Origin: Periplaneta americana
Taxonomy: Eukaryota > Arthropoda > Insecta > Blattodea > Blattidae
Length of the DNA: 64,000 bases
Assembly: GCF_040183065.1 (NCBI RefSeq)
Contig: NC_091122.1
Span: 160,389,955-160,453,954 of the forward strand
Direction of reading: 5' to 3'
A model generated the notes under the pieces. The model did not search any database. It saw only the letters and a list, made by a program, of their open reading frames with translations, and was not told the DNA's origin. A program made the translations under genes and the position numbers. Positions 24,512 to 36,187 of the stretch are shown piece after piece. Numbering within the stretch: position 1 is the first letter of the stretch; each line of letters opens with the position of its first letter.

Positions 24512-24565
<54 letters not shown>
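24512..24565 (+). repeat. Poly(A) run of about 54 bases
   Basis: An uninterrupted A run. It may be a retrotransposon tail, but no element was identified directly upstream. Its length is likely unstable or assembly-dependent. Confidence 0.85.
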
Positions 24566-24566
<1 letters not shown>

Positions 24567-25137
24567 GGAAAAATGTAATTTTTTGCTCATTTCTATAAAA
24601 TTATTTTTAAAACTCCCTATTCATTTTTTAAGATTCTGTCCAACCTATGATGAATGTCGTCGTCATCACCACCTGATGTCTTCTATCGGGCTCTATTGAA
24701 TTAAAAACGATTGTACTGTAGTATGTATTAGGTATTATTTATTCTTGATTCTCTTTGGAAGTTAATTTATTATTAATAGGATTTAAACACTGTGTCATCG
24801 CACATTTTTTCTATTTAGAGCATTCGAGGCCTAGGGGTTCATTTCACTTTCCTTCCTCCTTTTCCTACTTTTCTGTTCCTAGTGCTGACCTGCTATGGCA
24901 CTAAAATCGTCCTCCAGTGGCTTAAGGAGGGAAAGCTGGTGATCAACAAGATCTCCCAGCTAGGTCCAATGGACCCATCGACCAACAGCAGGTGCGGTCC
25001 TCCAGACATTCTGGGGGTTGTGTGTAAATGAAGTAGCCACCAAAACGTTAAAATATGGTGTTCACTTAAATCGGCTACAACTTGCCATTTTCAAAGCCTA
25101 TAGATCAGGCTGCAGTATGATATTATTTTTCCAGGCT

Positions 25138-25680
25138 ATCTCAAACAGCATAAATAACTCAAATTCTCTCTCAATTGATATCACTCAATAAAAGAATTGT
25201 ATTCCAATGGATACCATCCCATTGTGGAATCCTGGGAAACGAGAATGTGGATGCATTAGCAAACGAGGGCAGCACTGCTACTTACAGACCTGTTACTAAA
25301 TCTACGTATTACTCTGTGAAAAGACTTATTAACTCTACATACTTAGACTTCAACAAACAAAATTTGATAACACAATCTCAAGAGAAAAAATGGAACTCTC
25401 TGCATCATAATCCACAGTTAACTCCCGATTTACCACGAAACTCGTCTGTAGCTGCATTTAGATTGGCAACAGGCCATGATTGTTTGGCCAAACACCTGCA
25501 TAGAATTGGAATATGTCAGTCCCCTAACTGTTCATTGCGCAACTCAAACCAAGAAATGGATTCGGAACACCTCAAAATCTGTGCTTCAGTGGCTGACCAT
25601 GATAATATCTTTGAAAAATATTGGAGTGCAAGAGGTCAAATGACTTTATTGTCAAACACCTGGCATTAGAAAACAACAAC
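25138..25680 (+). mobile_element. LINE 3' fragment with RNase H domain
   Basis: The 13-base duplication ATTTTTCCAGGCT (25125-25137 and 25681-25693) bounds it. The frame has RIVFQWIPSHCGILGNENVD, typical of LINE-encoded RNase H (His and Asp of the C-terminal half), and then a terminal zinc-knuckle-like region C-x4-C...H-x3-C (FRLATGHDCLAKHLHRIGI). It stops at 25669 with an AAC-repeat tail. The reverse transcriptase is missing, so this is a 5'-truncated copy. A shorter relative is at 49204-49470 on the minus strand. Confidence 0.88.
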
Positions 25681-25693
25681 ATTTTTCCAGGCT

Positions 25694-26460
25694 TTATCAA
25701 TAATTAAAACGAAATTTCATAATCTAGCAACAATGTAACAAAGTTAGAAGTTTAGACCATATATAATTAGTTGAAATACAGCACGTAAAATCAGTTGTAT
25801 TGCAAATTCAGTTATTAATTCAAATGTTTAGTAACATTAAGGTGTGCAGTGTCATCATCTGTCCTGGATTCCTCATTAGAGAATCTTACAACCCTGGATC
25901 ATTGTGTTATAATTTTCATCTAGACGACATAAGCCTACTTTTGATTATCTTGACTCTCGATTGTAAACTCTAAGGAGTATTTGGGATCAGTTTGTTTTAT
26001 CTTTAGTGGTATATGTAATAGAATATTTTATATTTTAGTGCGATAATTTTACACTTGTATTTTGACAATGTCAATAGCTTTTGCTATAACGACAGCTAAT
26101 AAATATTATACTATATATTACTTTAAAACAGATTGCTATAAGAATGTTTTCGTTACCTAATCTGCAGCAGGGGAGGCTGGTACATAAAAGGTTCTAGTTA
26201 TTCAGTTGTCATTATTTTCAAATTTTCTTCGTAAAGAAGGTACCGGTAATAAGTGTTAAAATATTAATGGAGGTTATTTTGAGTAAGCCTACTTAATAAT
26301 GTGGTGAAAAGTAATATCTTTGAATTGTTATTTATTTGGTATGGCTTCAAAATTTCAAATTCTCATTACTTTTTAAGGTTTTACTGTAATCTAGATAAAA
26401 ATATTTCAGTTAAAATTTGCGTAACTATGTGAGAAGATTCAGAATGTTAAACAATTATAC
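25694..26460. other. Intron 7 stretch, no feature seen
   Basis: AT-rich sequence, nothing recognised. Confidence 0.4.
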
Positions 26461-26643
26461 CACAGTCTAGCATATACAGTCACGAAGCTCAACACGTATG
26501 AAATATGCATCCATAGATAGTTGCTAACCACTAGGATCGCTGCTATCGCCTCATTACGGATAATGCGAAACAGTACCTGCACAGTCTATTGTTCCTAGTA
26601 CCCTCATAAACTCAAGCTTCGTGAGTGTATATACTAGACTGTG
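26461..26643. mobile_element. Small inverted-repeat MITE, copy 1
   Basis: The ends are CACAGTCTAGCATATACAGT and ACTAGACTGTG, and inner ends (CACGAAGCTC and AAGCTTCGTGA) also pair. The element is flanked by ATTATAC on both sides. A copy of very similar sequence is at 59887-60067. Confidence 0.82.
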
Positions 26644-28760
26644 ATTATACTATAATTCCATTGACTCTGCAGTGCTCCATGAAGGGGACATATTGAAAAG
26701 TTGTTAATGCCATTTTCTGGAAGGACCTCCTTCCTGTTGTAAAGATTGAAAGAATTATCATTTAGCTTATTGATTCACTTAAGAGATATTGGCTTGTAAC
26801 ATTTTATACAGGCCACTCTGTGTATGAAGATTGGTTATTGTGTAACCAAGATACTTCATGTACCAGTACTTGTAGGATACCAGCTGAGTTGAGGTACCAG
26901 TATATGATGCAAAGGTCAGGACTGAGTGGAGGAATTGTGAGAGGTATTAATAATTTCATACATATTTACAAGAAATAGATTAGATTTATGAATTTAGTGA
27001 GGTTATTATAAAGGAGTGCATTTCATTGTTAATTTTTTATTTATTTCATTACTACAATATACATTTCTAGTAATCGTTTTAAATCACTGTTACATTGAAT
27101 TTTAATTTCTTACTATTTTATTTAACATTTTATAAAAGAAATTAATAGAGTGATACTACAAATATTTATGCAACTATAGTGTTAATTGCTGCGATGAGCA
27201 ATGCTCATTTTATGAAATGTTCTCCAGAATTATTGTCTTATATTTAGAGAATATGTCCTATTTTGTCGTTTCCTTATCTTTTAGAGGTAACAACATAATA
27301 GAATTATATTCCTGTAATTTATATTGTATCTGTTCATGCATTCTGACCTCAGAAAATGAGTCCATGCACAATGCTAATGTAAGCGTAATATACAAGGAAA
27401 AGCCTAGTAAAACACAACATATTAAACTGTACGTAAAACATAAAACATGAAGCTTGATTTGGATGATAGCAGACTGAATTGTAGTGTAGCTACACTTTTT
27501 AAAGTCAAATCTGTGTCAGAAACATCTATAGACTATTATTTGAGTCCCTATATCAATCAGTAAATATTTGATCATTTATTTTTGCACGGAAAAATATTCT
27601 GGTCTAGTAATAAGTATACTTAATAAAGTTAATACTAGTATAATATTAATATGAATAATGTGTAAATTTATGAATATGTGTTGCGACATTAATATGCTGC
27701 AAAATATAAATATCCCCTACATTTCTTATAGAATATTTGAATAACTAATGAAACTTGGTTGTTTGAATTTGTGTCACATGTGGTTTTATATATCTTTATC
27801 ATGCATTCTTTTTTGTGACTGTGTGAAATATATTGCACATCATCTTATCAACATGCAGTGCCTCCTATAATTGAAGACTTGAAGCTGTTGGTCCAACTGT
27901 TTTAGCCAAAGATGTTCAATTGGGTACTTCGGTATTACTTTTGAATTATTATATTAAATATAAAATAATTATTGCTTTCTTAATTGCCTGTCACCAGAAG
28001 GAATTGCCTTTGTAGTTTATGTGTTCTGTTATAAAATATTTGTTCTGAGCGTAAAGCCCTTAAATTTAAAGACAAATAAATCCTGTTTTTTTTTTTTTAA
28101 TTCCATGCAAGCATTTTGTAACACCTGGTACATGAGAACAACGTCATTAATTGCAATGGATGAAATAGTGATAAACTGGCTCTAAAAATCTAAATCACGT
28201 ACAGAGGAATTCCTTATTACATAATATAAAATATAATGCTAAAACACACGATGCTTGGAAAGAGTAGATAAGCCTGAGTAGGTGATTTGTGTGCAGTCAG
28301 CCTATATAAGACAACTGGAAGGACATTTCTTTCTTCTCGTATTTGTTTCTCTATTGATCTAGGTTAATGTGCTTGGATTTCTAAGTAACTTCAATGGGAT
28401 ATAGTGGTACATAGTTCTTTCTCAGGCTAGAAAAGAGTACCAATACCCAATTTAGTTGTACCGGTAACAATTTCATTTTATTTTCATGCCATTTGTTACT
28501 AATGTTATTTCGTTATGATTGAAGAAAGATAAAACTCCAAGCAACATTAACAAAAAAAAAAAAATACTGTATGAATTTGAAATAAAAATAGTAATGACTT
28601 TTGCATTTGTCAAGTAATCTATAGACGAAATGTGGTTTCCCACTTTTGATGATTATGTAATAGGTTCAGTGTACGGAATGGTGCAGAGTGCTCCATGCTG
28701 AGAAAAGGTGTTATTTACAGCATATCTACTGTTGTGGAGCAGGATTAGAAGCAGATGTAC
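26644..28760. other. Intron 7 stretch, no feature seen
   Basis: AT-rich sequence upstream and around the donor side of exon 7. No repeat or coding motif is recognised. An open frame near 27217 is low-complexity. Confidence 0.4.
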
Positions 28761-28886
28761 CTCGTTTTGTAATAGATTTCGGTAAACACAACTTCAGAGT
28801 ACAGGCTGCAGATTTCCCATCAGATGAACACACGCATCTGTTGCAGTCTTGCATGAAGGTACTTCCAGGTACACAGGTTTCAGTTT
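28761..28886 (-). CDS. Pacifastin domain exon 7
   Basis: The acceptor is CTTGTTGCAG and the donor CGAG|GTACAT. There are 126 bases, phase 1. It encodes [33 protein letters not shown], with a predicted Leu-Lys reactive bond. The tail LPKSITKRG has a KR pair but no Arg at the fourth position upstream, so a prohormone-convertase type cut is more likely than furin. It is followed by the longest intron (13.4 kb). Resemblance to exon 6 in the VPGS start, SxDG loop and CTLK site is high. Confidence 0.9.
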
Positions 28887-29139
28887 CTGCAACAAGAAAC
28901 AATCATACTAACTGATAATCTACCTATAATTTCTATGCACTAATAATTCATATTCGAAATTAATTTTATTGTCATGTACCGGTACTCCTGTAGGTATAGT
29001 CTAATGAAAACGTATCAGTGAGAAAAATCGGACATAATAATATTGTAATGAATTATCATGTACAGAAGTAGAGATTTTAGGCTTTTGAGTTAACATCATC
29101 TGGAGTGGCATTGGATGCTAGAGTGAATTCAGACATTTT

Positions 29140-30105
29140 TGTGTGCTTTTATTTCTTCTTCTTCCCTTCAAGTATTAGGCCATATGGCCTGTTACGATCT
29201 CACAGTTGAATTTTCAATCCATTGCTTCTTTGGACGACCAAGAGATTTCTTCCCGTTTGGACGATAGTGGAGCATGACTTTTGGGATTATATCTCTATGC
29301 ATGCGATGCAGATGATTTATCCAGTTGTTCCGATAATGTTTAATTACAGGTTGTAGTTGTAATTCTTCCATTGCATCTTCATTGCGTTTGTGATCCCATT
29401 TTGTATATCCCGCTATATATCTCATAAATTTCATTTCATTGGCCATTATTCTGCTTTCGTCTTTCTTCCTCAACGTCCATGCCTCATTGCAGTAACAAAG
29501 TACAGGTCTCGCCAAGGTCTTGTATAGGCGAATTCTAGTATGCCTTTGTATTAGGGAAGGTTTCATAATGTTGTTAATTATTCCCATTGTTTTGGTGTAT
29601 TTAGAAATTTTCTGTGAAATGTCTACTTCATCGAAAAAAGATAATGTGTATCCGAGATATGTAAAATAATTTACTCTTTATAATATTTTTTAATCTAAAC
29701 ATATTTTGCTAGGCACAGGGTATTTTCCGCAGAAGACCATAATTTTAGTTTTTTCTTTATTGATATTCATATCATAATATTTAATTCCAATTTTGTTAAA
29801 ATTAAAAATTGAACGTTGTAATTCATCTTCTGAGGATGCCACCAGAGCTAAATCGTCTGCAAAAGTAATGAATCTAGTTGTAAATGTCTATTGAGTTGTA
29901 TATATCCTTGAGGTAATTGTTTCCATTCTCTAATTATATGATTCATATATATGAATCAACGATGAAAGGACGCAACCTTGTCTTACTCCTGTATTTATTT
30001 CTGTCCATTGCGATAATTTATTGTCACACCTTACTGCAATTAGATTTGTTTTATAGATATTATTATATGTTTGCTATAAGTTGTTGTGGAACATGTCTAT
30101 GGCTA
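29140..30105 (-). pseudogene. Decayed LINE reverse transcriptase
   Basis: On the minus strand: IYKTNLIAVRCDNKLSQW, then TEINTGVRQGCVLSS (palm motif region), a decayed middle where the FADD region is partly readable, then IRLYKTLARPVLCYCNEAWT and RPNGKKSLGRPKKQW. Several stops interrupt it. The 3' tail is GAA-rich. The layout is similar to the plus-strand element at 19395. It is truncated at its 5' end and inactive. Confidence 0.8.
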
Positions 30106-30147
30106 ATACATTTAATAATTTATTTGTGTGTACTTTTATTTAAACCA

Positions 30148-31187
30148 CTAGCCATACCTGTGCGCTCCGCTGCACCCGTTAGAAATAAATATAAAGTAAT
30201 TACATAATTAAAATAGGACATTTGATCCAGGGAACAGTCGTGTTTGATAGAAGAATATGTTACTTAATTTAAATTGTATTTAAAAAATTAAAATGCGATC
30301 ATTTTGATCCAGAGACCACTTATTTGGTGCAATGACAATTCTTTTAACATGTTTCTTAACTGTTATTACATGCAACCATAGTTTAATGAAGATTGACATA
30401 TCATTTAGATTTAATGTGTAAACTTTATATTACTTGCTATATGTTTCCATTGAATTATGGTAATAACTTAATTTTAACCCTTGTTTTCTACGTCTTCAGT
30501 AAATGGCGCTTGGCGCACTATGGTACTGAACCCTTCAAATAACTTAAATAGTGATACAGCATATATAGTGATATGTAATTATATTTCTTTCTTTCGAAAA
30601 TGTAAGAATTCACGATCTCCTATGTACCATTGCCATGGAATGAATAAATGTGTTTTTTCTTCCTACTCAAAAATTTTATATTTTGCACATAGGAGTTACT
30701 GCAGGAACAACAATGCTATAATCTGAAGCGGCGGTGAAAATGTATTGTATTGTTATTTTAAAAGTCTTGTATATCCTTAAACATCAGTCCTATAAAATTT
30801 TGCATAGAATAAAGTTTATCGGAAATAATTTTTAAAGAAATTTTTGTTATGTAACATTTTTCATAAAAATCAATAATCAGCGAGATATTTCGATTTATTT
30901 AATTCAGGCCCCCTTATAACTCCCCTTTTAAATAAAGTATTTTGAATGCCATATAGTCTAAAATCTATGTTACAACAAACTTAATTTATATTCCAATTTT
31001 CATTGAAATCCGTTCAGCAATTATCGCGTGAAAAGGCAACAAACATCCAGACAGACAGACAGACATACAAACAAAAATTTCAAAAAAGCGATTTTCGGTT
31101 TCAGGATGGTTAATTATACATGTTAACACCAATTACTTTTGGAAAATCGAAAATTACCAGAAAAATTTTGGCTACAGATTTATTATT
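30148..31187 (-). mobile_element. Non-autonomous Helitron, copy 1
   Basis: Read on the minus strand the element ends in GTGCAGCGGAGCGCAC-type hairpin sequence followed by CTAG and a host T, the Helitron 3' signature. The opposite end has GGCTACAGATTTATTATT but lacks the final 5' TCTATAC seen in copy 2, so it is slightly truncated. It has no Rep or helicase. The internal sequence (GACAGACAGACAGACATACA and others) matches the copy at 60881-62853 over most of its length. Confidence 0.8.
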
Positions 31188-31595
31188 CGGGTGTGGCTCA
31201 GTTACCTTGTATTTATACAATAATTTGTAATATGTAGACTATTTGACTAGGAGATTTGTAATCAATTTCTAATTTTGAAGAATATTCATTTACGAGTATT
31301 ACAATAGTATTGTAAAATCTTTGTTATTGTATGTAATTTTTGCTTGCAACAAAAAATCTTGCAATCTTGTAAAAAAAAAAAAAAAAAAAAAAGCTTATAA
31401 TATCATCATAGTACAGGTATACCATCATCTGCTCAAATGCTCGAGTTGTAGAATCTATGTATACCTATTAAGCTGGTTCAATTATGAATGGATAACTCAA
31501 AAACTGGTTTCTGCACTCAGTCATTCTATATGGATTTTAAAATGTGTTTTGTCATTTAAAAATTACACGTTTTATGTGAATTACAAGTTGATTAC
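31188..31595. other. Intron 6 remainder, A run
   Basis: Contains an A run of about 22 bases at 31371-31392. Nothing else is recognised up to exon 6. Confidence 0.45.
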
Positions 31596-31715
31596 CTCGT
31601 TTCTTTCTCCCGAAACAGGCTTTCAGAGTACAGGCAGCATTCATACCATCTCTAGAACATCTGCAGGTGTTGCAATCCCTTTGGAATACCGACCCTGGTA
31701 CACATCTTTGTGCTG
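31596..31715 (-). CDS. Pacifastin domain exon 6, tandem acceptor
   Basis: The donor is CGAG|GTAATC. The acceptor region reads TTTTTCTCAGCAG, a NAGNAG tandem. Use of the first AG gives 120 bases ending at 31715; the second gives 117 bases ending at 31712 and drops one Ala codon. Both keep phase 1. The domain is (A)QR-CVPGSVFQRD, CNTCRC, SRDGMNAA, CTLKAC, with a predicted Leu-Lys P1-P1' pair. The tail FGRKKRG holds R-K-K-R, a strong furin-type site. The sequence resembles exon 7 closely in spacing and in the SxDG loop, which suggests the two arose by a recent tandem exon duplication. Confidence 0.9.
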
Positions 31716-33282
31716 CTGAGAAAAATTAATGATTATACTTCATTTTCAAAAAATAAAAAAATCAGTGTTACTAAGAAATCACATTTTTGTGTAAAATTAT
31801 AATTGTAAATGTACTCTACGAAGAGAAGGAACACGAGAAGACACTGATAATAATAGTGATAGTAGTAATGGTAGCAGTAGCGGTTCCTCGGGGGAGGGAA
31901 GGGAGGAACGTCCTCCTCAGTTTTTTCTTCTTTTGAAAGTAAATACCAAATAAAATATGTGTGCCTTGAAATTCAAGGAAGATTCGATAATTTTTAAGTT
32001 CACAGCTATAAGAAAACCTCGGTTGATCAAGTTTTAAACGATGCGCGCTCATGTGCTGCTAGAAAACTGTGAGAAGGATGCGAGATTGTTTGTGTGGAGG
32101 AAAGTCAATCCATTCCTCCTTTACTGCAGTTAGCACACATGGACAACAGCGCACTAGCGGCCGGAGAAAGAAGCAGAGTTCTAAAGCGAGTAAATGAACA
32201 GAGAGGGAGGAGATCCTCCTCTGAATCAGCTCATGGGCAGGAAATAGAATCCGACTGGTCGTGCAGCAAGCTCGCTACCGCTGCCAACTAACGATCTTGC
32301 ATTCAACCAGACTATAACACATCTAGGAGGAGGCACAATAAAAACAGTTTTAACGCAAAGCTATGAAAGACACCATATAAACTTTTTTGTTTAATTATAA
32401 ATCAAAAATATTATTCATTGCACTTTATATAAGCTGCTATTCATGGTTTGAAACTTTCAAGGATATTTGAAAGTTGAAGTCGGGTTTGTATAAAACAAAG
32501 AGGAAGTAGTTCTACGTTAGTATCGCAGATCTTTTCGGCCCCTGAAATTCACTTCCATTCATTGTGTACTAGACAGGGCAACAGCCAAATTGTCAGTTTT
32601 GTACAAATATATTTGAAATTGAAAGTAGTACTCCAAATTGCATTATTTTTAACAAAAAAAAATTGATTGGCCACCGGCAACTTTGAACAATAATGGTAGT
32701 ATGACTTTACAAGAACTGATATTCTTCAAAGCATGTGATACTGAACTTGTAAAATGTACATGTGGCAACACAGATCACGTGGGTGGGTGCAGTGTTCTCG
32801 TTTTCCTCAGATTATTACCCATTCCCACTTCCGTAAAACGGTTCCGATTACGTGTTAGTAGCTATAATCTCTTCCAACATGTGCGATGCTGTAGTGTGCT
32901 CGAAAAATGCTGCGAGGTGAATTTCCTTGTAATTGTTAATTTGTGCAATTATTCAACAATGAATGGAAGTGAAAACATTATATATTTTGGAAAATTTAGG
33001 AAACTCAGTTTACAAGAACAGATTATTGCTATACAGAAGGGAAGGCCAACCCCAACACTACCTGGTCTTACATGTATGCATGTTGGCTAATTTGTAGCAT
33101 GTTTCATTCAAGAAGGTGTCATTTCGTGCTGTTACCTTGTTTCCTCCTCTTATGAAATACGCAGGAGCCGCCACTGAATGGTAGAGTCGACGGCAATGCA
33201 GAAGGCAGTAGTCTGCTAGCGTTTGTGTCGAGAGAGACAGATAGTGAGAACAAGGCAGCGCACAACATTGCCACATCGTACT
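31716..33282. other. Intron 5 stretch without recognised gene
   Basis: A GA/GAT-rich patch (31810-31920) and a GC-richer patch (32060-32300) suggest old repeat remains. Open frames near 32683 and 32094 have no recognisable domain. Confidence 0.4.
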
Positions 33283-33600
33283 TCACGCGCACGTGCAATA
33301 CAAATAGCGCAGGAGAGAATTTAAATTCTCAAAAGACAATAATGACCTTAGCCGTTGATTACTGTAAGCATGACACCAAACAAACCCTCTTTCCTTCACT
33401 AACACTATTCTTTGCACGGTTTTCAATCCCACACCACATGCTTCTGCAATCGTTTTTTGCGCGTTGGCAACATTGTAGCCAGCATCAAGATGGCCGACAG
33501 CATTCTGCTCGTCAACGTTTTTAAAATAATTATACACCTTAAACACTATTTTCTGCTCCTGCCTGTGCAATGCTTCTCTTTTTACAGTTTCTTCTTCCAT
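33283..33600 (-). pseudogene. Transposase N-terminal helix-turn-helix remnant
   Basis: The minus frame reads EQKIVFKVYNYFKNVDEQN, then QKTIAEACGVGLKTVQRIV, a helix-turn-helix as found at the start of some insect DDE transposases. It resembles the fragment at about 37480-37620. No catalytic part follows in frame. The surrounding inverted ends were not found. Confidence 0.55.
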
Positions 33601-33816
33601 TTATTTATCTTACACACACACCCAGTAAATGTTAGTTTTACTTATTCAGTGTATTGAAACATTCACACGTGAATAAACGAACTCGGGAAGTACTTGTTAC
33701 AGACTGATTCCGATTGGTTCTACTGTACAAGCTTGTGACGTCACATGCCAGAAATGCTACTGCGCATATAGCAGCTGACCGCCTTCCAAAATGCCGTCTA
33801 GTCTAGTAGTGATGGT

Positions 33817-34067
33817 TTTTTTTATTGGGTTATTTTACGACGCTGTATCAACATCTAGGTTATTTAGCGTCTGAATGAAATGAAGGTGATAATGCCGGTG
33901 AAATGAGTCCGGGGTCCAGCACCGAAAGTTACCCAGCATTTGCTCGTATTGGGTTGAGGGAAAACCCCGGAAAAAACCTCAACCAGGTAACTTGCCCCAT
34001 CTGGGATTCGAACCCGGGCCACCTGGTTTCGTGGCCAGACGCACTGACCGTTACTCCACAGCTGTAG
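33817..34067 (-). mobile_element. tRNA-derived SINE, family 1, copy 3
   Basis: Full-length minus copy. On the minus strand it shows TGGAGTAACGGTCAGTGCG (A box), GGTTCGAATCC (B box), the GGGTTTTCCCTCAACCCA body and the AAATAACCTAGATGTTGATA 3' part. GTGATGGT-like sequence on each side may be a short target duplication. Confidence 0.88.
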
Positions 34068-34258
34068 ACATGGTGATGGTGATAATGGAAGTGATGATAA
34101 TGGATTTTTCATCATCATCATCATCGTGATAGCAGTAATGGTAGTGGTGGTGGTGATGGTGTTAATGAATTTTTCATCATCATTATCATCGTGGTGATAG
34201 TAATGGTAGTGGTGATGGTGATAATGGATTTTTCATCATCTTCATCATCATCATCAAC
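34068..34258. repeat. Imperfect ATC/GTG trinucleotide repeat
   Basis: Three related blocks of TTTTTCATCATCATCAT followed by GTGGTGATGGTGATAATGG. It looks like a higher-order tandem of a trinucleotide-rich unit. Confidence 0.75.
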
Positions 34259-34372
34259 TTAGTTTCGTTTACAGAAATCATTCATCGCCACTGAAGTGAT
34301 TAGTTATGATTATATAATTAAACAATGGTCATTAACTTCTACAGCTGCTTGCTTATCTAGGTGTTACACAGA

Positions 34373-34698
34373 GTGGCTATAAAGTCTAGAACCATAGGGG
34401 TATTTGTTGGGAAAAGAGGGCCTGTGGAATGGGCCGTGCAGGCCACCTAACCTCAACCCCATGGACTTCGCCAGATAGGGCCTTTTGAAAGCTCAGGCAT
34501 ATGCTGTAAAAATGAGTGATTTCTAAGAAAGGATAACCACCACTATGGCTGCTCTTTATCCTCACATGTTGAAGAGCATTCAAGGAAACATGGTAAAAGT
34601 CTGAGAAGTGTGATGAAAATGATGGCGAACATGTGGAGTACATTATGTAGGAAATGCATTGTTCATCGTTTCACCTATGGTTCTAGACTTTATAGCCG
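34373..34698. mobile_element. Short mariner-like element with C-terminal transposase remnant
   Basis: Inverted ends GGCTATAAAGTCTAGAACCA and TGGTTCTAGACTTTATAGCC bound 325 bases. Inside, in several frames, are readable pieces LNPMDFA, LLKAQAYAVKMSDF and MAALYPHMLKSIQGNM, matching the C-terminal layout of the mariner-like transposases seen elsewhere in the window. It is internally deleted and non-autonomous. Confidence 0.75.
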
Positions 34699-34869
34699 AT
34701 GTAATGTACCACTGTCTACTGGATGTGAATACATACTTCAATATTTCAGATACCGGGTTGCCAGGTCTCCCGTACTTTACGGGTTCTCTCGTATTTTACC
34801 CACATTTTCGCTAGTCTCAAGTATTTGATAATACATCTTGATTACACAACTTTAAACACTATATCACTT

Positions 34870-35980
34870 CGGAATATGTACTGTATTTCTTTCACGTGTT
34901 AAAATTAGGTACCGGTACCTTGTTGACTAGTTTCAACTTGTAGGTTTTCCTCAGAAATGGGTGTTCCTGGTTTTCGTGCCCAGTTCTGAAGAAAACCTAC
35001 AACAGGTTGAAATTAGTCAACAACAAGGTAATAAATTTATAATAATATTAAATTTAGCCCGTACACATCCCGTAAGGGCAAGGGCCTCCTGTTGTCACAG
35101 GGAATTGCTCATAAGTAGACTCCTAAGGTGAGCGAGTCCTTGGGAGCTTGGTCATATTACTGATATTTCTTCGTTTCACTGTTCCTGACTTCCCTCTTCG
35201 ATCATTTCTACCATACTCATCTCCCACACTTCCTCACATCACTTCACACGAATTACACTCACTGTCTTTGACTTTTTGTCCTATCTGGTGCTTGTCGATT
35301 CATGTTTGGTGCCAGCTGCTTCCATAGTTCTCTGTCTCGTGCCACTCTCGACCATTGACTTCCCGCTCTGGTTCTGAAGTAGTCCGCCCATCTGGTTTTT
35401 TTTGTCATCCCACGTGCTGTCATCCTTCTCTCGGGTCCCACATTGTGATGCGATTCATCCATTTCTGGTGATCCATACGTGCTACGTGGCCGCCCCATTT
35501 CCATTTTAGGTTTTCTGCCCTTTCTACCACATCGCGCATTTTTGTCCATCTTATTTCCTCGTTTCTGAGTCTGTCTCTTAGTGAAACATTTAGGATCTTC
35601 CTTTCCATTCTCCTTCGACAAACCTGTAGCTGTTTTTTCTGTTTTTCTGTCAAGGACCACGTTTGACAGCCATAGAGTAATGTCGGCATGACACATTTGT
35701 CTAGGATTTCAGCTTTCGTACTTTTTGCCGTTTGTCCATGAGTAGGAATTTGAGTGACCAAAATTTGTTCCATGCCAGTCCTATTCTGCGTTTGATTTCA
35801 TTCTCTGTGTTCTTGTTTAGGGAGATTCTTTGCCCGAGGTACTGCTGCACATATTCGAGTGGTGATTGTTGAATTTGAATAGGGTCTTGTGTTCCATTGG
35901 TCATAACTTTTGTTCACAACAAGGTACCGGTACCTAATTTTAACACGTGAAAGAAATACAATATACATATATTCCGAAAC
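34870..35980. mobile_element. Palindromic MITE split by a LINE
   Basis: The arm TTCACGTGTTAAAATTAGG-TACCGGTACCTTGTTG at 34898-34930 is repeated inverted near 35916-35955, and the inner hairpin (GTAGGTTTTC...GAAAACCTAC) is at 34942-35002. The right arm is displaced by a LINE inserted after ACAACAAGGTA, an 11-base sequence present at both junctions (about 35023-35033 and 35915-35925). Confidence 0.75.
35034..35914 (-). pseudogene. LINE reverse transcriptase C-terminal part, frame-shifted
   Basis: On the minus strand: YVQQYLGQRISLNKNTENE, a frame change, then CVMPTLLYGCQTWSLTEK, MRDVVERAENLKWKWGGHVA and, in another frame, KKTRWADYFRTRAGSQW and RDRELWKQL. This is the region after the YADD box of a LINE; the catalytic box itself is missing. 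Different family from 12560 by sequence. It is 5'-truncated and inactive. Confidence 0.82.
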
Positions 35981-35988
35981 GTATTTGA

Positions 35989-36187
35989 TACTGTAAAGCG
36001 GGGTGACTTTGAATGCCGAGGTGACTTTGAACAGTAATTTAACGCATTTCTAAATTAAATGCTGTACCCAATTGCGATAAAACTGTTTAAGTTGTCAATA
36101 AACTAGTTCAGTTTTTTCGCAATAGGGTACAGCATTTAATTTAGAAAGGCACTAAATTACTGTTCAAAGTCACCCCACTTTACAGTA
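35989..36187. mobile_element. Palindromic MITE, copy 2
   Basis: Same family as 4604-4802: CTGTAAAGCGGGGTGACTTT to AAAGTCACCCCACTTTACAG with TA outside. Relative to copy 1 the extra GAGGTGACTTTGAA repeat is on the left instead of the right, so the two copies are in opposite orientation. Confidence 0.88.

Noticed and set aside
27217-27450. Cysteine-containing 77-codon plus frame, checked as a possible extra inhibitor exon
   Set aside because: The cysteine spacing does not match pacifastin, and it lies on the opposite strand.
32683-33090. 135-codon plus-strand open frame
   Set aside because: No recognisable domain, no splice-site context, and the composition follows the surrounding repeats.
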